NCBI RefSeq assembly: GCF_024166365.1
Contig: NC_064825.1
Span: forward strand, 104,422,480 to 104,486,479
Source of the DNA: Elephas maximus indicus
Lineage: Eukaryota; Chordata; Mammalia; Proboscidea; Elephantidae
DNA length: 64,000 nt
Reading direction: 5' to 3'
Shown here: in pieces, positions 21,533 to 34,441 of the stretch
Layout of the letters: each line of letters starts with the position of its first letter
Numbering within the stretch: position 1 is the stretch's first letter
Notes under the pieces: generated by a model
The model's input: the letters and a program-made list of their open reading frames with translations, nothing else
Database searches by the model: none
Told to the model about the DNA's origin: nothing
Program-made: the position numbers and the translations under genes

Positions 21533-22688
21533 ATGGCTCAGAGAGAGCAGCTGATATCAAACCACATAAAGAAGCAGACCATGATTGCTTCTACAAATCC
21601 ACAAAATAAAGAATCAAAATCTCTCCCAAATGAAGATACAATCCTGGAATTGCCAGATGCAGAATATAAAAAACTAATATACAGAATGCTTCAAGACATC
21701 AGGGATGACTTCAGAAATGAAATAAGGCAATCTCAAAAAAAAAAAAAAAAATTTTTTTTTTTTTTTTTTTACAGGAAAAGCCAAGGAACACACTGATAAA
21801 GCAGTTGAAGAAATCAAAAAGATTATTCAAGAACATAGTGGAAAAATTAATAAGCTGCAAGAATCCATAGAGAAACAGCATTCAGAAATGCAAAAGATTA
21901 ACAGTAAAATGACAGAATTAGACAACTCAGTAGGAAGTCAGAGGAGCAGAATCGAGCAATTGGAATGCAGAGTGGGGGAGGTGGAGGATAAGGCAATTGA
22001 CACCAATATAGTTGAAGAAAAATCAGATAAAAGAATTAAAAAAAAAAAATGAAGAAACCCTAAGAATCATGTAGGACTCTATCAAGAAGAATAACTTGTG
22101 TGTGACTGGAGTTCCAGAACAGGGAGGGATAACAGAAAATACAGAGAATAGTTGAAGATCTGTTGACAGAAAACTTCCCTGGCATCATGAAAAACGAAAG
22201 GATATCTATCCAAGATGCTCATCAAGCCCCATAAAAGATTGATCCAAAAGGAAAATCACCAAGGCATATTATCATCAAACTTGCCAAAACCAAAGATAAA
22301 GAGAAAATTTTAATAGCAGCCAGGGATAAAAGCAAAGTCTCCTACAAAGGAGAATCAATAAGAATAAGTTCAGACTACTCAGCAGAAACCGTGCAGTCAA
22401 GAAGGCAATAGGATGACATATGCAGAGTACTGAAGGAGAAAAGCTGTCAGCCAAGGATCATGTACCCAGCAAAACTCTCTCTCAAATATGAACGTGAAAT
22501 TAAAACATTTACAGATAAACACAAGCTTAGAGAATTTGCAAAAAAAAAAAAAAAACAAACTAAAGCTACAAGAAATACTAAAAGAAATTCTTTGGTCAGA
22601 AACTCAATACTATCAGATACCAACACAAGGTCACAGAACAGAACATCCAGATATCAACTCAAATAGGGAAATCACAAAAACAAATTAA
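21533..22688 (+). pseudogene. L1 copy 2 ORF1, broken
   Basis: The RNA-binding ORF1 protein starts MAQREQLISNHIKKQ. After about 65 residues the frame meets a run of 17 A followed by 19 T (21735-21770) that has no counterpart in copy 1. The coiled-coil segment resumes at about 21780. Further A-run and small-indel frame changes follow (near 22040 and 22540), plus a stop in the RNA-binding part. The C-terminal end (KLQEILKEILW) is followed by readthrough to a stop near 22688. Confidence 0.8.
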
Positions 22689-23062
22689 GATTAATTTTAA
22701 AAAGAAAAAAATGCTCAAAACAGGGAATCATTGAAGTCATTATGAAAAAGAACACAATAATCAAAAAGAGGGACTAAATACAGGAGGCATAAAACTGCCA
22801 TATGGAGAGGAAAACAAGGCGATATAGGACAATACAAGTTAGGTTTTTACTTAGAAAAATAGGGGTAAATATTAAGGTAACCACAAAGAGGTCGACAATT
22901 CCATGACTCAAAATAAAACCAAGAAAAACATAATGACTCAGCAAACATAAACTCAACTACTATGAAAATGAGGAGCACACAATTTACAAAGAAAAACGTC
23001 TCAGCACAAAAAAGTAAGTGGAAAAATGAAACTGTCAACAACACACACAAAAAGGCATCAAA

Positions 23063-26000
23063 ATGACAGCACTAAACACATACTTATCTATAATTACGCT
23101 GGATGTAAATAGACTAAATGCACCAATAAAGAGACAGAGAGTCTCAGACTGGATAAAGAAAAACGATCTGTCTATATGCTGCCTACAAGAGACACACCTT
23201 AGACTTAGAGACACAAACAAAGTAAAACTCAAAGGATGGAAAAAAATATATCAAGCAAACAACAAGCAAAAAAGAGCAGGAGTAGCAATATTAATTTCTG
23301 GCAAAATAGACTTTAAAGTTAAATCTACCACAAAGGATAGAGAGGGACACTACATAATGATAATAGGGACAATTGACCAGGAAGATATAACCATATTAAA
23401 TATTTATGCACCCAATGACAGGGCTGCAAGATACATAAAACAAACTTTAACAGAACTGAAAAGTGAGATAGACACCTCCACAATTACAGTAGAAGACTTC
23501 AACACACCACTTTCAGAGAAGGACAGGACTTCCAGTAAGAAGCTCAATAGAGACATGGAAGACCTAATTGCTACAATCAACCAAATTGACCTCGTAGATT
23601 TATACAGAACACTCCACCCAACAGGTGCAAAGTATACTTTTTTTTTCTAGCGCACATGGAACATTCTCTAGAATAGATCACATGATAGGTCATAAAACAA
23701 ACCTTTGCAGAATCCAAAACATGGAAATATTACAAAGCATCTTCTCAGACCACAAGGCCAGAAAAGTGGAAATCAATAACAGAAAAATCAGGGAAAAGAA
23801 ATCAAATATATGGAAACTGAACAATACCCTGCTCAAAAAAGACTGGATTAGAGAAGACATTAAGGAGGGAATAAAGAAATTCATAGAATGCAACGAGAAT
23901 GAAAACACTTCCTATCAAAACCTCTGGGATACAGCAAAAGCAGTGCTCAGAGGTCAATTTATATCGATAAATGCACACATACAAAAAGAAGAAAAAGCCA
24001 AAATCAGAAAACTGTCCCTACAACTTGAAGAAATAGAGAGCGAGCAAAAAAAGAATCTATCAGGCACCAGAAGAAAACAAATAATAAAAACTAGAGCTGA
24101 ACTAAATGAATTACAGAACAGAAAAACAATTGAAAGAATTAACAAAGCCAAAAGATGTTTCTTTGAAAAAATTAACAAAATTGATAATCCATTGGCCAGA
24201 CTGACTAAAGAAATACAGGAAAGGAAACAAATAACCCGAATAAGAAATGAGATAGGCCACATCACAACAGACCCAACTCAATTAAAAGAATCATATCAGA
24301 GTATTACAAAAAATTGTACTCTAACAAATTTGCAAACCTAGAAGAAAAGGATGAATTCCTAGAAAAACACTACCTATCTAAACTAACACAATCAGAAGTA
24401 GAACAACTAAATAGACCCATAACAAAAAAAGAGATTGAAAAGGTAATCAAAAATCTCCCCCCCCCCCCAAAAAAAGCCCAGGCCCAGACGGCTTCAGTGC
24501 GGATTTCTACCAAACTTTCAGAGAAGAGTTAACACCACTACTACTAAAGGTATTTCAAAGCACAGAAAATGATGGAATACTACCTAACTCATTCTATGAA
24601 GCCACCATATCCTTGATACCAAAACCAGGTAAAGACACCACAAAAAAAGAAAATTACAGACCTATATCCCTCATGAACATAGACGCAAAAATCCTCAACA
24701 AAATTCTAGCTGATAGAATTCAACAACATATCAAAAAAAAAAAAAAATCCACCACCACCAAGGGGATTTATACCAGGTACCCAAGGTTGGTTCAATATTA
24801 GAAAAACCATTAATGTAATCCACCATATAAATAAAATAAAAGACAAAAACCACATGATCTTATCCATTGATGCAGAAAAGGCATTTGAGAAAGTCCAAAA
24901 CCCATTCATGATAAAAACTCTCAGCAAAATAGGAATTGAACGAAAATTCCTGAACATAATAAAGGGCATCTATACAAAGCCAACACCGACATCATTCTAA
25001 ATGGAGAGAGCCTGAAAGCATTTCCCTTGAGAATGGGAACCAGACAAGGTTGCCCTTTATCACCGCTCTTATTCAAGATTGTTCTAGAGGTCCTAGCCAG
25101 AACAATTAGGCTAGACAAAGAAATAAGGGCACCTGGATTGGCAAGGAAGAAGTAAAATTTTCTCTGTTTGCAGAGGACATGAACTTATACACAGAAAACC
25201 CTAAGGAATCCTCCAGAAAACTACTGAAACTAATGGAAGAGTTCAGCAGAGTCTCAGGTTACAAGATAAACATACAAAAATCACTTGGATTGCTCTACAT
25301 CAACAAAAACAACATCAAAGAGGAAATCACCAAATCAATATCATTCACAGTAGCCCCCAAGAAGATAAAATACCTAGGAATAAATCTTACCAAAGATGTA
25401 AAAGACCTATACAAAGAAAACTACAAAGTACTAGTGCAAGAAACTAAAAAGGACCTACATAAGTGGAAAAACATACCTTGCTCATGGATAGGAAGACTTA
25501 ACATAGTAAAAATGTCTATTCTTCCAAAAGCCATCTGTACATGCAAGGTACTTCCGATCCAAATTCCAATGACATTTTTTAAGGTGATGGAGAAACAAAT
25601 CACCAACTTCATATGGAAGGAAAGAAGCCCCGGATAAGCAAAGCACTACTGAAAAAGAAGAAGAAAGTGGGAGGCCTCACTTTACCTGACTTCAGAACCT
25701 ATTATACAGCCACAGTAGTCAAAACAGCCTGGTATTGGTACAACAACAGGCACATAGACCAAAGGAACAGAATTGAGAACCCAGATATAAATCCATCCAC
25801 ATATGAGCAGCTGATATTTGACAAAGGCCCAGTGCCAGTTAATTGGGGAAAAGATAGTCTTTTTAACAAATGGTGCTGGCAGAACTGGATATCCATTTGC
25901 AAAAAAATGAAACAGGACCCATACCTCACACCATGCACAAAAACTAACTCCAAGTGGATCAAAGACCTAAACATAAAGACTAAAACGATAAAGATCATGG

Positions 26001-26884
26001 AAGAAAAATAGGGACAACCTTAGGAGCCCTAACACAAGGCATAAACAGAATACAAAACATTACCAAAAATGACGAAGAGAAACCAGATAACTGGGAGCTC
26101 TTCAAAATCAAACACCTATGCTCATCTAAAGACTTCACCAAAAGAGTAAAAAAGACCACCTACAGACTGGGAAAGAATTTTCAGCTATGACATCTCCGAC
26201 CAGCGCCTGATTTCTAAAATCTGTATGATTCTGTTAAAACTCAATCAGAAAAAGACAAACAACCCAATCAAAAAGTGGGCAAAGGATATGAACACGCACT
26301 TCACTAAAGAAGATATTCAGGCAGCTAATAGACACATGAGAAAATGCTCTCGATCATTAGCCATTAGAGAAATGCAAATTAAAACTACAATGAGATTCCA
26401 TCTGTCTCCAACAAGGCTAGCATTAATCTAAAAAACACAAAATAATAAATGCTGGAGAGGCTGCAGAGAGATTGGAACTCTTATACTCTGCTGGTGGGAA
26501 TGTAAAATGGTACAACCACTTTGGAAATCTATCTGGCGTTTTCTTAAAAAGTTAGAAATAGAACTACCATACAACCCAGAGATCCCACTCCTCGGAATAT
26601 ATCCTAGAGAAATAAAAGCCTTTACACGAACAGGTATATGCACACCCATGTTTATTGTAGCATTGTTTACAATAGCAAAAAGCTGGAAGCAACCAAGGTG
26701 TCCCTCAATGGATGAATGGTTAAATAAATTATGGTATATTCACACAATTGAACACTACGCATTGATAAAGAACAGTGACGAATCTGTGAAACATGTCATA
26801 ACATGGGGGAACCTGGAAGGCATTATGCTGAGTGAAATTAGTCAGATGCAAAAGCACAAATATTGTATAAGAGCACTATTATAA
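23063..26884 (+). pseudogene. L1 copy 2 ORF2, broken but nearly complete
   Basis: The endonuclease domain is open at 23063-23650 (195 codons): LDVNRLN, CCLQETHLR, NIYAPND. It continues in further open pieces: linker 23625-24341, reverse-transcriptase start 24314-24532 (a C-run at 24457-24466 breaks the frame), '[20 protein letters not shown]' at 24613, active site near 25171 (FAED for FADD), thumb 25179-25637 and 25613-26011, and the C-terminal part to 26884. The zinc-knuckle region reads [18 protein letters not shown], lacking the usual His. At least six breaks. Confidence 0.85.
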
Positions 26885-28598
26885 GATCTTGAGACATAGT
26901 ATAAACTGAGAAGAACATATTCTTTTGTGGTTACGAGAGGGGGGAGGTAGGGATGTTGGGAGAGGGTTATTTACTGATTAGATAGTAGATAAGAACTACT
27001 TTAGGTGAAGGGAAGGACAATACCGAATATAGGGAAGGTCAGCTCAATTGGACTGGACCAAAAGCAAAGAAGTTTCCTGAATAAACTGAATGCTTTGAAG
27101 GTCAGTGGATAAAGGGCAGGAGTTTGGGGACTATGGCTTAAGCAGACTGCTAAGTCAATTGGCAAAGTAAATTGTATTAAGAAAACATTCTGCATCCCAC
27201 TTTGACATGTGGCATCTGGGGTCTTAAATGCTAACAAGCGGCCATATAAGATGCATCAATTGGTCTCAACCCAACTGGATCAAAGGAGAATTAAGAACAC
27301 CAAGGTCCCACGATAACTATGAGCCCAAGATAGAGAAAGGGCCGCATGAACTAGAGACTTACATCATCCTGAAACCAGAAGAACTAGACGGTGCCTGGCC
27401 ACATCCGATGACTGCCCGGCAGGGAGCACAACAGAGAATCCCAGAGGGAGCAGGAGAACAGTGGGATGCAGACCCCAAATTCTCATAAAAAGACCAGACT
27501 TAATGGTCTGACTGAGACTAGAAGAACCCCGGTGGTCATGGTCCCCAAACCTTCTGTAGGCCCAGGACAGGAACCATGCCTGAAGGCAACTCATCAGGCA
27601 TGGAAGGGACTGGACAATGGGTTGGTGAGAGATGCTGATGAAGAGTGAGCTACTTGTATCAGGTGGACACTTGAGACTGTGTTGGCATCTCTTGTCTGGA
27701 GGGGACATGGGAGGGTAGAGAGGGTTAGAAAGTGGAAAAATGGTCACAAAAGGAGAGACTGGAAGGAGAGAGCGGGCTGACTCATTAGGGGGAGAGTAAA
27801 TGGGAGTATGTAGTAAGGTGTATATAAGCTTATATGTGAGAGACTGACCTTATTTGTAAACTTTCACTTAAAGCACAAGAAAAATTATTTAAAACAAATA
27901 CCAAATGAAAGAAGATACTGACAGAAAGCAGAGATCTAGTAGAGACACTAAGTGGAGGTCCTCTGTCAACAAATATGAACAGTGTTGCCATCTTGAAGCA
28001 CAGCCAGCAATGAGCCCAGACAGGAAAATTGAGAAAGCAATTTCACAGAGCTCAAAACAGGATATAGAACACTTGGCAAACAGAAATACAAGCTTTTCCA
28101 TACCTCTTTTTTTTTTTTTTTTACACTTCTGCCCCATATGCCGCTTCCCTCCTTTTACTTGGGCCCTCACACAGCAGCCAAGGCTAGAGCATCCCCCAAT
28201 ACTCAGGCACAACTTCATCCCAGATTCCCATTGCACATCCTCTCCCACCACTCAACCAATTGCTGAATGGTGGGAAGTAAGCCTGTACCACACCCCGTCT
28301 GACACTCCCGCCCAACTGGGGAGGTGCTGTGAATGTTTGCACACCTCTGAACCAACATCAGAAGGCAAAAACACCCACCCAGTACACCTTCACCCACCTC
28401 ACCAAATCAGTGTAGAAAGAAGTGGGCTCACCCTGCCTGCTGCTGCCTTGCCAATCAGAGAAGGTGGTGAAAGCTATCATACCAGAGACAAGCAAGCAGC
28501 AAAGAATGCCCAGCCTACCTACCCTGACATGAAAACAAAAGAGAAAAACAGGATGAAACAAATAAATATACAATCAATATATAAAGAAAATAAGACCT

Positions 28599-29610
28599 TA
28601 ATGTCTCGGAGACAGCAGGACAAGATGGCTCCAGCAAGTGACCAAAATAAAGAATCAGATAAACTTCTGGTAGAAGAAAAGGCAATGGAACTACCTGGTA
28701 ATTCAAAATACTAGTATTTAGAGCTTTCCAAGACATTAGGAAAGATATCAAGAAAAACACAGGGGAAAAAAAAAAGAAAAAATTCACAAAATCATGGGAA
28801 AAAAGAGATTCCTCAAAATCAAGGAAAACAAAGACAAAAATATACAAGAATTCAGGGAAATAATGCAAGAAAAAATCACAACAAATAAACAATTAGAAAC
28901 CATGCAAAAAAAAAAAGGCAACTCTAAATCAAAAAGATAACAAAAGTTCAGAAATAGACAACTTAATAGAAGGTTAAAAGCAAATTTGAAACAATAGAAG
29001 ACAGAATCAGCTATTCTGAAGGCAAACATATGTATACCACTTTCTCTGAGGAAAAATTAGAGAAGACAATGAAGAAAAATTAAGAATTACATGGGACACA
29101 AGAGAGAAAATTTGCATGTGATTGGAGTTTCAGAACAGGGAGAGAAAGTGGAAAACACAGAGAAGGTTGTTGAAGATTTACTGACAGAAAACTTCCAAAT
29201 ATCATGAAAGAACAAAACCTGACCATCTAATAAGCTCAAATAACCCCATATATGATGAACTGCAAAAGAATGTCACAACAATACATCATAGTCACACTTG
29301 CCAAAACCAAAGACAAAGAAAGAATCCTGAGAGCAGATCTAGAAAAACAAAAAGTCACTTATAAAAGGGAAAAATAAAATTAAACTCTGATTACTTGGCA
29401 AAAACAATGTAGGTAAGAAGGTCATGGGATGACATATATACAACCTTGAATTGATAAAAATGCAAACTAAGAATAATATATCCTGCAAGACTCTCCAATA
29501 CAATAGCAAAATTAGTACATATCCAGATAAACAGAAATTGAGGTAATTCTAAAAAACCAAACCAAACTTACAAGAAATATTAAAGGCAGACCTTATGTTA
29601 GAGAACCTGG
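28599..29610 (+). pseudogene. L1 copy 3 ORF1 remnant
   Basis: It starts MSRRQQDKMAPASDQNKESDKLL, aligned by eye with the ORF1 starts of copies 1 and 2. The frame closes at 28714. The coiled coil, RNA-binding part and C-terminal part ('LTKTNVGKKVMG'-like region near 29400) remain recognisable only as DNA similarity. Confidence 0.65.
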
Positions 29611-30056
29611 GAACATCAGACAACACCAGAGTCTAGGACATAGGTCAGCATCAGCTGGATACCAACCTAGATAAAGAACTCTCAATATTAAAATAAAGCT
29701 AAAGACTTAAAAAGGAAATCAAAAACGTCAATCAGTAAATGATGACAGTGTCAAAACAATAAAAAGGAGAATAAATGGGGTAAACATAGAATTTACAGAT
29801 GGAGAGGAAGTCAAGGCAATATCAAGTAATAAACAACTGATTCAGACTTAGGAAGATAAGGGTAAATTTCAAGGAAACCACAAAGAAAGTTAACAAACCT
29901 AACCATCCAAATAAGAAAAAGAAGAAACACACAAAAATTCAGTAAACACAAAACCTACACAAACTAAAGAAAAGAAAATCCACAAAAAAAGGAACTCAGC
30001 ACAGGAAAGTAAGAGCAACAAAGAAAATATCAGCACCACAAAAGAAAAGCACAATA

Positions 30057-32205
30057 TGAAGGCAATAAATGCATACCTGTCTATCAATAATCACACTGAA
30101 TGCTAATGGCTTAAATGCACCCATAAAGAGACAGAGATTGTGAGAATGGATTAAAAAAAAAAAAAAAAGATTCATCAATATGCTGTCTACAAGAGACATA
30201 TCATTGACACAAAGACATAAACGTAATAAAAATTAAAAGAAAGAAAAACTATATCAAGCAAGCAGTAACCAAAAAAGAGTAGGTGTAGCAATATTACTCT
30301 CAGATAAATAAGACTTTAAGGTAAAATCGATCATCTAGACAAGGAGGACATTATATAATCACTGAGATGACAATCAACCAAGAACACATAACCTTATTAA
30401 ATATCTATGCACTCAATGACAGGGTTCCAAAATACATAAAAGAAATTCTAAGAGCCAGAAAAAAAGAAATGCTCAGTTCCACAATAATAGTAGAAGGCTT
30501 CAACACATCGCTAGGTAAAGGACAGAACATCTAGAAAGAAACTCAGCAAAAATACAGAACATCTAAAAACCATGATCACCCAAACTGACCTCATAGATAT
30601 ATGTAGAGCACTCCACCAAACAGCAGCAAAGTGTGCATTTTTTCAAAGCATATGAAACATTCTCTAAAATAGACCACATTTTAGCACAAAACAAGCCTCA
30701 ATAAAATCCAAAACATCAAAATAATACAAACATTCTCTCTAATCACACCATCATAAAAGTAGAAACCAACAATAAGAAGAGCAAGGGAAAAATCAAATAC
30801 GTGAAACCTGAATAACATCTTGCTTACAAACCACTGGCTAATAGAAGAAATCAAGAGGGAATAAAAAAAATTCCCCAAATCAAATGAGAATGTAAACATA
30901 TCCTATCGAAGCTTTTGCAATACAGCAAAGGCAGTGTTCAGAGGTCAACTTATAGCAATAAATGCACACTTCAAAATAGAAGAACAAATCAAAATAAAAA
31001 TGTTAGCACTATGACTCAAACAAATAGAAAGAGAATAGCAAAAAGAGGCCAGAGGCAAGAGGAGAAAGGAAGTAATAAGGATTGGAGCAGAAATAAATGA
31101 AATATCAGGAAAAAAAAAAAAAATAGAAAGAACCAACAGGACAAAAACTTCACTCCCTGAATAGATCAAAAAAATTGGCAAACCATTGGACAAGCTGACG
31201 AAAGAAAAACAGAAGAGGAAACCACCCAAATAAGATGAGACGAGAGACTTTACTACAGAAATAACTAAAATAAAGAAGATCACACCAGAATAGTATGAAA
31301 AATTGTACTCCAACAAATTTGAGAAACTAGAGGAAATGGACAAATTTCTAGAAACACACTACCTACCTAAACTAACAAAAACTGAGATAGAAAATCTTAA
31401 AAATGCATAACAAGAGAAGACATTGAATGGGGTAAAAATAAAAAACTCCCAACAAAGAAAAGCCCTGGTCTGGACAGCTTCACTGGAGAATTCCAGCAAA
31501 CATTCAGAGAAGATCTCACACGAGTGCTATTCAAACTATTTCAGAGCATAGGAATGCAGGAAATCTCCCAAATTCATTCTCTAAAGCCAGTATAACCCTG
31601 ATACCAAAGCCAGGAAAACACACAAATTTAAAAAATAAAAATACAGACCAATATCTCTCATGAACATAAAAGCAAAAATGCACAGCAAAATTCTAACTAA
31701 TAGATTTCAGCATCATATTAAAAAAGTAATACACCCCTACCACGTGAGATTCATACCAGGTATGCAAGTTTGGTTCAACATTAGAAAATCAATCAACATA
31801 ATCCATCATATAAATAGGACAAAAGAAAAAAAGTCACATAACAATAGACATTTGATAAAGCTCAACACTTATTCCTGATAAAAACTCTCAATAAAATAGG
31901 AATAGTAGAGAAATTCCTCAACATAATAAAGGACATCTATGCAAAACCAAAAGCCAACATCATTCTCAGTGGAGAGAGGCTGAAAGCATTCCCCCTTAGG
32001 ACATCAGCAAAACAAGGAGGCCCTTTATTGCCACTCCTATTTAATACTGTGCTGGAAGTCCTAGCTAGAGCAACAAGGCAAGAAAAAGAAATAATGGCAT
32101 CCAAATTGAAAAGGAATTGGCAAAACTATCTCTATTCTCAGATGATATGATCCTACACATAGACAATACCAAATAGTCCGTAAGGAAGCTACTGGAATAA
32201 GAAAA
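30057..32205 (+). pseudogene. L1 copy 3 ORF2 remnant, truncated
   Basis: It begins with a counterpart of 'MKAINAYLSI-ITLNANGLNA' and 'CCLQETYH'. It runs through linker and fingers ([25 protein letters not shown]) to the active site, then stops. Many frame breaks. Confidence 0.75.
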
Positions 32206-33455
32206 TCTAAACAGTATATATTAAGGATACATACATACATAATTAAACTATTTTTAACTATGATTAAAAACTTAGGATTGGCATTACTTCTGAGAAGAGG
32301 TGGAGAAATGGCATCAGAGAAGTGCAATCAGGTAGTTTCAATGATATTGATAATATTCTAGGTAAGAGGCTACAAGATTTATAAATAATTGCATATGTTG
32401 CTGGATATACATGAAAATTTTTAACTACAATTTAAAAATAAGAGAAGTTCTAAAATCTTTTAGTTAAAAAAGTAATATCTTGTTAAGCGCAGATTATGTT
32501 CTATATTACACTAAGAAAATTCATTCTGTTTTCTGGTTTTGGGATGTGTCTGGATGGGCTGTAGGCTGAGAAAAACTTATTTTTTTTACGTAAAATTGAA
32601 AAAACCAAAACTTTATTTTTACCGAAACAAATCATTACTAAGGCTTTACGTTAAAATGTATTTAAATTTAATACAACTTTTAGAGAACATGCTGCTTATG
32701 TAAAATAACACATTTCTTTCCATAAATTCAATTTCATGGAGATAAAATCAGAACCTCTATCTAATATTTTAAGAATTGCAAAAATGCACGTAATTACTAA
32801 TGAGGAAAATATTAATGTTTATAACTTAGATTAATGTTATTTTCAAATCCAAAGTGAGCATACTATCTGTCCTCTAATCAAGAGCTAGAATGAGTTTTCT
32901 TCATCAACCACATCCTAACTACCAAAATTGTTCACTGATGGTGTCTCAAACCAAACACAATATCATGTCCCACTAAAATATGCAGAATTACAAATGCATA
33001 GACATTGCCCAGAGGAACAGAAGTAATCTTAAAGACAAAATGCATAGTGGAGCTTAAAAAAAACTGTTGTGCTAATAGAATAATAAAAAAAAAAAATGAA
33101 CAGTAAAATTTTCAAACTGTACTTTTGGCCTCAGAAACTTGTTCTAAGTATTGGCCTAATTGTTTTCTCATTAATTGGAATAACACAAAATTTTCCAAAG
33201 TAACTTGTTTAAAAAAAAAAAAAAAGAATTTCTTCGGCATGTACTGAGAACAATAAAATTACAATGTGAGATGTTTTATTTTTATTTATAAAAGGAAAAA
33301 TACAAATGCCCTTCATCCAGCCTCCAGAATGTCTCTATTAGTTTAATTCTAAACTCAAAGAGTAATTTATTCTACATTTTGGATGTGTTTGCATCAATAA
33401 AGAGAAGTATTCCTAAAGAAACCACTGAATTGACTTAATTGTTCATTGTGGTCAT

Positions 33456-34441
33456 TTATTGCCTATTTCTTGACTTAGAATTAGCAATGATATCTTCAGT
33501 GTGGACACAAATTCTTACTCTACCTATGGTTAACTTTGTACTCCAGATTTTTTCCATAGCATTTTTCATCTCAGAATTTCTCAAGGTGTACATCAGAGGA
33601 TTCAACATGGGAGTGATAACTGTATAAACCGCAGTCACGGATTTGTCAGTAGGAAAGTTGGAAACAGGTCTAACATACATGAAGACACATGGGACAAAAA
33701 AAAAGGACAACTGTGATGTGGGAGCTGCAGGTAGACAGGGCTTTGCGCCTCCCCTCCTGACTGTGAGTCTTCAGGGAGTTTAGGATGACCCCATAGGAGA
33801 TTAGTAGAAGGATAAAAATTACCATACAGATGGCTCCACCATTGGCAGCCACAATGAGGCCAATAAAACAGGTGTCAGTGCAAGTGAGTTCCAATAATGG
33901 GTACGTGTCACAGCCGAAGTGATCAATGACATTGGGGCCACAGAAGGGGAGGATGTACACAAAGAGAAGTTGAACCACAGAGTGTAAAAAACCTCCAACC
34001 CAGGCCACCACCAGCTACTGAACGCAAACCTGTCGATTCATGATGGTCAAGTAATGTAGTGGCTTACAGAAGGCCACATAGCGGTCATAGGCCATTGCCA
34101 CCAGAAGAAAGATCTCAGCGCCACTAAATAAGTGTCCTATAAAGAGCTGGCCCATGCAAGCTGAGAAGGAAATAGTCTTTTTATCACAGAGTAAGTCTAG
34201 AACCATTTTGGGGGAAATGGCAGTGGAATAAACAGCATCCATGAGTGACAGATAGGCAAGGAAGAAGTAACATGGGAGAGCCCAGGGAGGGGCTGACAAT
34301 AACGGTCATGACAATAAGCAGGTTGCCCACCGTCGTGACAATGTAGATGAGCAAAAACATGACAAATAACACTTTTTGGCCCTGAGGATCCTGAGTGAGT
34401 CCCAGGAGGACAAATTCTGTTACATTGTTACTGTATCCCAT
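33456..34441 (-). pseudogene. Olfactory receptor, family 4 (4C-like), type B, broken
   Basis: Paralogue of the intact OR at 45813-46796, at the same place in the preceding module. It starts [20 protein letters not shown]. The reading frame shifts near 34285, at the PMYFFL motif, where an extra A is present relative to the intact copy. A TAG stop lies at 34015-34017 after MNRQVCVQ, at the end of TM3/IC2. A further frame shift sits in an A-run near 33700, before TM6's end. Between these, the receptor motifs [33 protein letters not shown] and [12 protein letters not shown] are preserved. The long C-terminal tail of the type B gene is kept. Three breaks; not expected to make a receptor. Confidence 0.93.

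Larger units (their letters stand above)
19988..27896 (+). mobile_element. L1 LINE copy 2, near full length (7.9 kb), inactive
   Basis: The 5' UTR starts ggaggtggggccaagatggc and runs about 1.5 kb to ORF1 (21533). ORF2 starts at 23063 and the 3' UTR ends at 27896. The 5' UTR type differs from copy 1, so the two belong to different subfamilies, although their ORFs are close. Possible imperfect target duplication: aaaacaatac before it and aaaacaaatac after it. Both ORFs have several breaks. It abuts the older L1 copy 3 downstream. Confidence 0.92.
27897..32220 (+). mobile_element. L1 LINE copy 3, older, 3'-truncated at the OR module
   Basis: A 5' UTR-like stretch (27897-28598), ORF1 remnant (about 28599-29610), inter-ORF region, and ORF2 remnant from about 30057 to just after the reverse-transcriptase active site ([10 protein letters not shown] near 32138-32170). 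It ends abruptly at 32220, where the duplicated OR module begins. It is more diverged than copies 1, 2 and 4, with many stops and indels. Because it is cut exactly at the module edge, the truncation was probably made by the rearrangement that placed the module here. Confidence 0.85.

Noticed and set aside
27905-28714. A 269-codon open frame as a host gene
   Set aside because: It lies in the 5' UTR and ORF1 start of an old L1. There is no recognisable domain, and the frame contains an L1-specific ORF1 start.
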